The position numbers and the translations under genes were made by a program. This document shows positions 57,747 to 64,000 of a stretch of DNA of 64,000 nucleotides, in pieces. Numbering within the stretch: the stretch's first letter is position 1; every line of letters starts with the position of its first letter. The notes under the pieces are model-generated. The model did no database searches. It had not been told where the DNA came from and saw only the letters and a program-made list of their open reading frames with translations. This DNA comes from Streptomyces sp. NBC_00459 (GTDB lineage: Bacteria > Actinomycetota > Actinomycetes > Streptomycetales > Streptomycetaceae). The stretch covers positions 6,510,001 to 6,574,000 of the forward strand of contig NZ_CP107903.1 in assembly GCF_036013955.1 (NCBI RefSeq), written 5' to 3'.

Positions 57747-58702
57747 GGGTTCTGCTGATCGGAGCCAACGGCTATCTCGGCCGCTTCGTCGCCGACCGAC
57801 TGCTCGCCGACCCCGCCGTGCAGCTCACCGCCCTCGGCCGCGGCGACGACGCCGACGTCCGATTCGACCTCGCGTCCGGCAGCCCCGGCGCACTCACCCG
57901 CTTCCTCGACGCCGTCCACCCCGGAGTCGTCGTCAACTGCGCCGGCGCCACCCGCGGCGGGGCCCGTGAACTCACCCGCCACAACACGGTCGCCGTCGCC
58001 ACCGTCTGCGAGGCCCTGCGACGCAGCGGCTGCGGCGCCCGTCTGGTCCAGCTCGGCTGCGGCGCCGAGTACGGCCCCAGCCAGCCCGGTTCCTCCACGG
58101 CCGAGGACGCCGTCCCCCGCCCCGGCGGCCCGTACGGCGTCAGCAAGCTCGCCGCCACCGAACTGGTTCTCGGGTCCGGCCTCGACGCCGTCGTCCTGCG
58201 GGTCTTCTCGCCGGCCGGGCCCGGCACGCCCGCCGGTTCCCCGCTCGGCCGCCTAGCCGAGGCGATGCGCCGCGCGATGCAGTCCGGCGACGGCGAGCTC
58301 AAACTCGGCGGCCTGGGCGCGCAGCGCGACTTCATCGACGTACGTGACGTGGCACGGGCCGTCCACGCGGCCTCGCTCTCGGCCGCACAGGGCGTCATCA
58401 ACATCGGCTCCGGCCGCGCCGTGCGCCTGCGTGACGCCGCCTCCATCCTCGCCCGCGTGGCCGGGTACGGCGGCGCGCTGCACGAGCTGGACGGTCCGCC
58501 CGGCCCCCTGAGGTCGTCCATCGGCCATCCCCGCACCGACCCGGACCACGCCGGTCCGGTCGCGTACCCGTACCCGGACGGCTGCGGCAGCTGGCAGCAG
58601 GCCGATGTACGCACCGCACGCGACCGGCTCGGCTGGCGGCCCCGGATCAATCTGGAGGAGTCCCTCGCCGACATCTGGATGGAGGCGGCATGCCGCATCT
58701 GA
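57743..58702 (+). CDS. NAD-dependent epimerase/dehydratase
   Basis: The product is 319 residues from ATG 57743. It is an extended SDR enzyme with the NAD-binding GANGYLGRFVADRLL, the NCAGATRGG segment, the catalytic-region YGVSKLAATEL (Tyr-x3-Lys), and LGGLGAQRDFIDVRDVARAV as sugar-side loop. A 4-epimerase acting on a UDP-sugar, for example interconverting GlcNAc/GalNAc, would fit the Pel-like context, as PelX does in pel clusters. The ORF overlaps the next start at 58690. Confidence 0.88.
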   Translation: MRVLLIGANGYLGRFVADRLLADPAVQLTALGRGDDADVRFDLASGSPGALTRFLDAVHPGVVVNCAGATRGGARELTRHNTVAVATVCEALRRSGCGARLVQLGCGAEYGPSQPGSSTAEDAVPRPGGPYGVSKLAATELVLGSGLDAVVLRVFSPAGPGTPAGSPLGRLAEAMRRAMQSGDGELKLGGLGAQRDFIDVRDVARAVHAASLSAAQGVINIGSGRAVRLRDAASILARVAGYGGALHELDGPPGPLRSSIGHPRTDPDHAGPVAYPYPDGCGSWQQADVRTARDRLGWRPRINLEESLADIWMEAACRI

Positions 58703-59439
58703 CCAGTGCCAAGGCGGGCACCGCGAGCACCGGCGTACGTACCGGCTTCGGCATCCCGGGCTTCGCGCACCCCCTCGTGGCCCCGGCCGAGTGGGGCGAA
58801 CTCACCCGACCGGGCACGCCTCTGCACTGGGTCGTCCTCAACGTCGCCGACGGCCCGGGCAGTCGCCCCGATCCACACTGTCTGGAGGCTGTCGGCCGTC
58901 TGCGCAACGCGGGCGTCCGCGTCCTGGGCCACCTCGACACGGCCCACGGTGCCCGTACGCACGGTGAGTTGATCACCGAGGCGCAGCGGTACCGCGACTG
59001 GTACAGGACCGACGGCTTCCTCCTGGACCGCTGCCCCACCGACCGGACCGCGCTCCCCGGGATCCGCCGCACGATCGGCACGCTCCGCGAGGCGGACGGC
59101 GACGCGCACATGGTCCTGGGCCACGGCACCCATCCGCATCCGGACTACGCCGAGCACGGCGACCAGCTCGTCACGTTCTCCGGCCACTGGAGCGACTACC
59201 GCTGGTCGCAGGTGGCCGAGTGGACCGCCGACCATCCGCCCGAGCGCTTCTGCCACTTCGTGCACGGACTGCCGCTCGGCCATCTCGACGAGGCGCTGCG
59301 CGTCGCCCGTTGGCAGGGCGCCGCCACGATCTACTTCACCGACCGCACGGACCGCGGTGGCCGCGCCGACCCCTGGGAGACGATGCCCGGCTACTGGGAC
59401 GACATCGTCTCGCGCCTCGGAACGGGTGTCTCGGAATGA
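58690..59439 (+). CDS. Spherulation-specific family 4 (Spherulin-4) protein
   Basis: The product is 249 residues from ATG 58690, overlapping the epimerase end by 13 bases. The Spherulin-4/GH135-GH166-like TIM-barrel pattern is visible: GFGIPGFAHPLVAPAEWGEL, HWVVLNVADGPGSRPD, VLGHLDTAHGARTHGEL, DGFLLDRCPTD and FCHFVHGLPLGHLDE. Acidic residues in FLLDRCPTD match the position of catalytic acids in alpha-1,4-galactosaminidases of this fold. It lacks a signal peptide. Such hydrolases process galactosaminogalactan or Pel; here it would trim or release polymer. This strongly supports the locus as exopolysaccharide-related. Confidence 0.9.
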   Translation: MPHLTSAKAGTASTGVRTGFGIPGFAHPLVAPAEWGELTRPGTPLHWVVLNVADGPGSRPDPHCLEAVGRLRNAGVRVLGHLDTAHGARTHGELITEAQRYRDWYRTDGFLLDRCPTDRTALPGIRRTIGTLREADGDAHMVLGHGTHPHPDYAEHGDQLVTFSGHWSDYRWSQVAEWTADHPPERFCHFVHGLPLGHLDEALRVARWQGAATIYFTDRTDRGGRADPWETMPGYWDDIVSRLGTGVSE

Positions 59440-59502
59440 AGAAGGGCGTGGCAGTGTTACGGGGAGAACAACTGTAGTGATTGACCGACCAACGGAGTCC
59501 CC

Positions 59503-60681
59503 GTGTCGCTGCCACCCCTGGTTGAGCCCGCTGCCGAGCTCACCGTAGACGAGGTCCGCAGGTACTCCCGCCACCTGATCATCCCCGATGTCGGGATGGA
59601 CGGGCAGAAGCGGCTGAAGAACGCCAAGGTGCTCTGTGTGGGCGCCGGCGGCCTGGGTTCGCCGGCGCTGATGTACCTGGCCGCGGCGGGCGTGGGCACG
59701 CTCGGCATCGTGGAGTTCGACGAGGTCGACGAGTCGAACCTGCAGCGCCAGATCATCCACAGCCAGGCGGACATCGGCCGCTCCAAGGCCGCGTCGGCCC
59801 GCGACTCGGTGCTGGGCATCAACCCGTACGTCGACGTGGTCCTTCACGAAGAGCGGCTCGAAGCCGAGAACGTGATGGAGATCTTCAGCCAGTACGACCT
59901 GATCGTCGACGGCACGGACAACTTCGCGACCCGCTACCTGGTCAACGACGCGTGCGTGCTGCTGAACAAGCCGTACGTGTGGGGCTCGATCTACCGTTTC
60001 GACGGCCAGGCCTCCGTCTTCTGGTCCGAGCACGGACCGTGCTACCGCTGCCTGTACCCGGAGCCCCCGCCGCCGGGCATGGTTCCCTCCTGCGCCGAGG
60101 GCGGCGTCCTGGGCGTGCTGTGCGCGTCCATCGGTTCCATCCAGGTCAACGAGGCCATCAAGCTCCTCGCGGGCATCGGCGAGCCCCTCCTTGGCCGTCT
60201 GATGATCTACGACGCCCTGGAGATGCAGTACCGCCAGGTCAAGGTCCGCAAGGACCCGAACTGCGCGGTCTGCGGCGAGAACCCGACCGTCACCGAGCTC
60301 ATCGACTACGAGGCCTTCTGCGGTGTCGTGTCCGAGGAGGCCCAGGAGGCGGCGGCCGGCTCGACGATCACTCCCAAGCAGCTCAAGGAGTGGATCGACG
60401 ACGGCGAGAACATCGAGATCATCGACGTCCGCGAGATCAACGAGTACGAGATCGTCTCGATCCCCGGCGCCAAGCTGATCCCGAAGAACGAGTTCCTCAT
60501 GGGCACCGCCCTGGCGACCCTCCCGCAGGACAAGAAGATCGTCCTGCACTGCAAGACGGGTGTCCGCAGCGCGGAAGTCCTCGCGGTCCTGAAGTCCGCA
60601 GGTTTCGCGGACGCGGTCCACGTCGGCGGCGGTGTGATCGGCTGGGTCAACCAGATCGAGCCGCACAAGCCGGTCTACTGA
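59503..60681 (+). CDS. moeZ: Adenylyltransferase/sulfurtransferase MoeZ
   Basis: The product is 392 residues from GTG 59503. The N-terminal ThiF/MoeB domain has GAGGLGSPALMYLAAAGVG, and the zinc Cys pairs are Cys180/Cys183 (CYRC) and Cys254/Cys257 (CAVC). The C-terminal rhodanese domain has active Cys350 in HCKTGVRSAEV. MoeZ adenylates and then thiocarboxylates small carrier proteins (MoaD, ThiS, CysO), supplying sulfur for molybdopterin, thiamine and cysteine synthesis. Its location next to the sulfur-leader importer is notable but may be chance. Confidence 0.95.
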   Translation: MSLPPLVEPAAELTVDEVRRYSRHLIIPDVGMDGQKRLKNAKVLCVGAGGLGSPALMYLAAAGVGTLGIVEFDEVDESNLQRQIIHSQADIGRSKAASARDSVLGINPYVDVVLHEERLEAENVMEIFSQYDLIVDGTDNFATRYLVNDACVLLNKPYVWGSIYRFDGQASVFWSEHGPCYRCLYPEPPPPGMVPSCAEGGVLGVLCASIGSIQVNEAIKLLAGIGEPLLGRLMIYDALEMQYRQVKVRKDPNCAVCGENPTVTELIDYEAFCGVVSEEAQEAAAGSTITPKQLKEWIDDGENIEIIDVREINEYEIVSIPGAKLIPKNEFLMGTALATLPQDKKIVLHCKTGVRSAEVLAVLKSAGFADAVHVGGGVIGWVNQIEPHKPVY

Positions 60682-60715
60682 CCCACGGTTCACCAACCTG
60701 TTCGTCCTGTTCGGC

Positions 60716-60757
60716 CGGCGGGGGTCTCGAGCACCACCGGTGCCCGGGGCCCCCGCC
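60716..60757. terminator. Probable terminator after moeZ
   Basis: An imperfect GGCGGGGG/CCCCCGCC stem lies 35-75 bases after the moeZ stop and before the convergent S33 peptidase stop at 60762. Confidence 0.5.
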
Positions 60758-60761
60758 GCCG

Positions 60762-62309
60762 TCATGAACAGACCTTGCCGTCCTGCGGCACCGTCCCGTC
60801 CAGCAGATACGCGTTCACCGCGGAGTCGACGCACTCGCTCCCACTGCCGTACGCCCCGTGGCCCTCGCCCTTCCAGGTCAGCACCACGCCGACGCCCTTG
60901 CCCAGCTCGTCCGCCATCTTGCGCGCGCCCTCGTAGGGCGTGGCCGGGTCCCCGGTGTTGCCGACGACCAGGACGGGCGCCGAGCCGGGCGCGCCGACCT
61001 CCGGTGTGTCGTACTGGCCGGCCACCGGCCAGTCGTGGCACCAGCCAGCCGTGTCCCAGCCCATGAACTCCCCGAACACGGGCGAGATCCTCCGGAATTC
61101 GGGCAGCAGCTTTCTGGTCTGGTCCGCGGTCGGCCGCTGCTTGTCGTCCAAGCACGATATGACCCGTTGGGCATGCGTTGTCGTGCCGTAGTGGCCCGAC
61201 GCGTCGCGGTCGTTGTAGCCGTCGGAGAGCGCCAGCAGGTCCGATCCGTCACCCTGCTCGGCCGCGTCCAGGGCGCTGGTGAGCGCCGGCCAGCTCTGCT
61301 TGCTGTACAGCGGCAGGACGAGGCCGGTGACGGCCAGGCCCTGGGTCAGCTTCCGCCCTGAGGACGTGGGCAGCGGCGCGGCGTCGATCCGCTTCAGCAG
61401 CGCCGAGATCTTCCGCGATCCCTGGTCCGGGTCCTGGCCCGTCGACCTCAGGTAGTCGTCGAGGGCGCGCTGGAAGCCCCGGGCCTGGTTCTTCGCGTGT
61501 CCCACCGTGTCGGCGCTCGGGTCGACGACGGCGTCGAGGATCAGCCGCCCCACGTTCTTCGGGAACAAGTGGGCGTACACACCGCCGAGTTCGGTGCCGT
61601 ACGAAATGCCGAAGTAGTGCGTCTTCGTGTCGCCGAGGACCTGGCGCATCAGGTCCATGTCGCGGGCGGAGTCGGTCGTCGAGACATGCGCGAGGAGCTT
61701 TCCGGCGGACTTCTCGCAGCCCTTCCCGAAGTCGGCGGCGTCCTGGAAGTAGGCCTTCTCCTCGGCCGCGTCGTCCGGCGACGGGTCCACCGACTCGGCG
61801 GCCTGGATCTCCTTGTCGCTCCGGCAGCGCACGCCCTCGCTGGCCCCGACCCCGCGCGGGTCCCAGCTCACCAGGTCGTAGCGCTCGCGGAGGGCGGAGA
61901 CCGTGCCGGCGTAGGAGGGCATCACGGAGATGCCCGACTGGCCCGGTCCGCCGAAGTTGAACAGGAGAGAACCGATGCGGTTGCCTCCGGTGGCCTTGGC
62001 GCGGATGAGCGCCAGGCCGATGGTCTCGCCGTCCGGCTTCGCGTAGTCCAGCGGCACCTTGAGCGTCGCGCACTGCCAGTCGCTGCCCGGCGTGGGCGAG
62101 TCCGCCGTGCCCTCGCAGCGGCTCCAGTCGAGCTTCTGCGAGGTCAGCGAGGCGGGCAGCTCCGGCGAGGCCCGGGACGAGGACGTCGCCGACGAGGGCG
62201 TGGCGGCGCCGGACCCCTTGCCGTCACCGCTCGCGGATGTGCCGTTGCTGCAGCCGGCCACCAGCAGTACGGCGGCCGTGGCGGCCGTCCAGCGTACGAA
62301 ACGAGACAT
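60762..62309 (-). CDS. Secreted S33 tripeptidyl aminopeptidase-like lipoprotein (paralogue 1)
   Basis: The product is 515 residues from ATG 62309. The signal peptide ends in a lipobox (LVAGC, Cys20). The alpha/beta hydrolase domain has the oxyanion segment FNFGGPGQSGISVM, the nucleophile GISYGTELGGVYA with Ser, and the TAP-like C-terminal domain with NTGDPATPYEGA (Asp) and GEGHGAYGSG (His). Related enzymes remove tripeptides from extracellular proteins. The closest relative is the next gene; the two are a tandem pair. Confidence 0.93.
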   Translation of the reverse strand: MSRFVRWTAATAAVLLVAGCSNGTSASGDGKGSGAATPSSATSSSRASPELPASLTSQKLDWSRCEGTADSPTPGSDWQCATLKVPLDYAKPDGETIGLALIRAKATGGNRIGSLLFNFGGPGQSGISVMPSYAGTVSALRERYDLVSWDPRGVGASEGVRCRSDKEIQAAESVDPSPDDAAEEKAYFQDAADFGKGCEKSAGKLLAHVSTTDSARDMDLMRQVLGDTKTHYFGISYGTELGGVYAHLFPKNVGRLILDAVVDPSADTVGHAKNQARGFQRALDDYLRSTGQDPDQGSRKISALLKRIDAAPLPTSSGRKLTQGLAVTGLVLPLYSKQSWPALTSALDAAEQGDGSDLLALSDGYNDRDASGHYGTTTHAQRVISCLDDKQRPTADQTRKLLPEFRRISPVFGEFMGWDTAGWCHDWPVAGQYDTPEVGAPGSAPVLVVGNTGDPATPYEGARKMADELGKGVGVVLTWKGEGHGAYGSGSECVDSAVNAYLLDGTVPQDGKVCS

Positions 62310-62426
62310 GTGTACTTTCCCCCCTGCGAGCCGTCCGCTCGGATCGGCGGATGGCGTTCCGGCCATAGTAGGCGGATCGCCCCGAGGCCGTATCAGCCTG
62401 TGGATAACGCTCTGACCTGCGTTTTC

Positions 62427-63977
62427 CTAGGAGCATACGGTCGCTGCAGCCGGTACCTTCCCGTTCAGCAGATAGCCGTTCACCGCCGTGCGCACGCAGC
62501 GGTTCCCGCTGTCGTACGCGCCGTGTCCCTGTCCCTTGTACGTCAGCTGGACGCCCACACCCTCACCCAGCGCCCCCACCATTTTCCGTGCGCCCTCGTA
62601 CGGTGTGGCCGGGTCGCCGGTGTTACCGATGACGAGGATCGGCGCCGATCCGGTCGCGCTGACGTCGGGGTGGTCGGCGGCGCCCCGCACCGCCCAGTCG
62701 GTGCAGCTCACCATGGACCAGGCCAGGAAGTCGCCGAACAGGGGCGAGGCGGCGCGGAACTCGGGCAGCCTGGCCTCGACGTCCGCGACGGTGTAACGCG
62801 GCTTCTGGTCGGAGCAGTTGATGGCGGTGTTCGCCGCGGTGATGTTGCTGTACTCACCGTTCTGGTTGCGCCCGTTCATCGAGTCGGACAGCAGCATCAG
62901 GACCGTGCCGTCACCGTCGTACGCCCGGTCGAGGCCCTCGGTGAGGTAGGGCCAGAAGTCCTGGGAGTACAGCGCCTGCGTGATGCCGTTGGCGGCCGTG
63001 CTCTGGGTCAGCTCGCGAGGGAAGATGCCTGGGATCGGCTCGGCGTCGAGGTCCTTGAGGAGCTTGGTGATCCGGTCCTCGACGTCCTGTGCGGTGTCGC
63101 CGACCGGGCAGATCTCGGTCTTGGAGGTGCAGTCCTCGGCGAAGTTACCGAGTGCGAGCTGGAAGCCCTCGGCCTGCCCGAGCGAGCCCTGTTCAGGTGT
63201 CCGGGTGGGGTCGATGACCGCGTCGAAGACGGCACGGCCCACCTTCTTGGGGAACAGATGTGCGTAGACGCCGCCGAGTTCGGTGCCGTACGAGATGCCG
63301 AAGTAGTACAGCTTGTCGTCGCCGAGGACCTGGCGCATCAGATCCAGGTCGCGGGCCGCGTCGGTGGTGCGCACATGCGGGAGCATCCCTTTGGAGTTCT
63401 TCTCGCAGGCCGCGTTGAACTTCCTGGTGTTGTCCAGCAGTTCGGAGCGTTCGGCGGCGTTGTCGGGCGTCGCGTCCTGCTGGAAGTACGCGTCGAGCTG
63501 TTCGTCGTCCTCGCACCGGACACCGGCGCTGCGGCCGACTCCGCGCGGGTCGAAACTCACCAGGTCGTAGCGCGTGCGCAGGCTCGTGTAGTCCGTGCCG
63601 AACGCGGGGAGCGTGGCGACTCCCGAGCCCCCGGGCCCGCCGAAGTTGAAGATCAGGGACCCGATGCGCTTGCTCGTGCCGCCGCTGGTCTTCGCGCGGA
63701 TCAGCGCGAGTCCGATCGTCCCGCCCTTCGGTTCGGCCCAGTCCAGAGGCGCCTTCATGGTGGCGCACTGCCAGGCGTCACCGCCCGGCAGCGGGGACGG
63801 TGCCTCGCCGCCGCCCTCCGACTCGGACGGCGCGGGACAGTCCTGCCAACTGAGCGTCTGGTCCGACAGATCCGCTTCCGTGGAGGCGGCATCGCCGCTG
63901 CACCCCGCCAGCAGGGACGTCAGCAGGAGGGCGGTGGCCGTCAGAGCAGTGGCACGCGGCCGGAAGGGGGTGGGCAT
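62427..63977 (-). CDS. Secreted S33 tripeptidyl aminopeptidase-like lipoprotein (paralogue 2)
   Basis: The product is 516 residues from ATG 63977, close to the window edge. It shares the layout of the preceding gene: lipobox SLLAGC (Cys26), FNFGGPGGSGVATL, nucleophile GISYGTELGGVYA, then NTGDPATPYEGA and GQGHGAYDSG. The two proteins are visibly similar along their whole length, showing a local duplication. It is 117 bases upstream of the other and in the same direction; they may be cotranscribed. Substrate details are unknown. Confidence 0.93.
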   Translation of the reverse strand: MPTPFRPRATALTATALLLTSLLAGCSGDAASTEADLSDQTLSWQDCPAPSESEGGGEAPSPLPGGDAWQCATMKAPLDWAEPKGGTIGLALIRAKTSGGTSKRIGSLIFNFGGPGGSGVATLPAFGTDYTSLRTRYDLVSFDPRGVGRSAGVRCEDDEQLDAYFQQDATPDNAAERSELLDNTRKFNAACEKNSKGMLPHVRTTDAARDLDLMRQVLGDDKLYYFGISYGTELGGVYAHLFPKKVGRAVFDAVIDPTRTPEQGSLGQAEGFQLALGNFAEDCTSKTEICPVGDTAQDVEDRITKLLKDLDAEPIPGIFPRELTQSTAANGITQALYSQDFWPYLTEGLDRAYDGDGTVLMLLSDSMNGRNQNGEYSNITAANTAINCSDQKPRYTVADVEARLPEFRAASPLFGDFLAWSMVSCTDWAVRGAADHPDVSATGSAPILVIGNTGDPATPYEGARKMVGALGEGVGVQLTYKGQGHGAYDSGNRCVRTAVNGYLLNGKVPAAATVCS

Positions 63978-64000
63978 GTCCCCATCCTGCGGTCGTACCC

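Noticed and set aside
57772..61155. Minus-strand open frame of more than 1,100 codons across epimerase, Spherulin-4 and moeZ
   Set aside because: Three plus-strand genes with catalytic motifs explain the interval; the frame is open because of high GC third-position bias.

Overview
This is a 64 kb stretch of very GC-rich chromosomal DNA from Streptomyces or a very close relative. The evidence is the strong G/C bias at third codon positions, frequent GTG starts, ATGA/GTGA stop-start overlaps, long perfect-stem terminators, and gene content: mycothiol biosynthesis, DUF3117, DUF3107, DUF3152, DUF6113 and DUF6758 proteins, a 7Fe ferredoxin and a CTCAAACGCCGG-type intergenic repeat. I see about 63 protein genes (the first is cut by the window edge), no rRNA or tRNA gene, no CRISPR array, no insertion sequence and no prophage.

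Layout. 1-1352: tail of a zinc-ribbon protein and a small two-gene module that looks like a toxin-antitoxin pair. 1426-9030: mshB with a DUF6113 membrane gene, a large collagen-like/YoaR-like envelope protein, then an ABC exporter coupled to a DesK/DesR-type two-component system. 9069-12633: SirB1-like protein, GNAT enzyme, ferredoxin fdxA and dapC. 12726-20000: secreted protein, lysozyme-like protein, dapE, LOG-family protein, a FolP2-type dihydropteroate synthase homologue, DivIVA-domain protein, tag, crotonase and DUF3117. 20099-25256: O-methyltransferase, ECF sigma factor sigE, zinc anti-sigma factor, HtrA-like protease and TatB (an envelope-stress unit). 25404-32166: Mrp, DUF1003, an MgtE_N/CBS protein, a lipoprotein and CorA (metal and cluster homeostasis). 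32706-47274: SUFU-domain protein, MFS exporter, PHP, MarC, NYN, a DEAD-box helicase with a basic repeat tail, ferritin-like protein, TetR regulator and hydrolases.

48682-54402 is a peptide-type ABC importer operon (binding protein, two permeases, fused double ATPase). Its upstream region holds a 30-residue Cys-containing ORF that appears to be leaderless and resembles actinobacterial cysteine-attenuation leader peptides. 54605-59439 holds a PelF-like glycosyltransferase, a membrane protein, a sugar-nucleotide epimerase and a Spherulin-4 protein. This combination suggests a Pel-like amino-sugar exopolysaccharide locus. MoeZ and two tandem secreted S33 peptidases close the window.

From memory, the gene order mshB ... 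fdxA-dapC ... dapE-LOG-folP2-DivIVA-tag ... OMT-sigE-antisigma-htrA-tatB-mrp-DUF1003-MgtE_N-corA parallels Mycobacterium tuberculosis Rv1170-Rv1239, so much of the window is ancient actinobacterial core. The most notable signals are the cysteine-type leader peptide, the Pel-like cluster, two genes that seem to start at near-cognate codons (ATT and CTG), an ECF-type promoter in front of sigE, a palindromic operator inside the MFS promoter, the structured leader upstream of corA, and the toxin-antitoxin-like pair. All functions are inferred from sequence reading alone; no database search was run.
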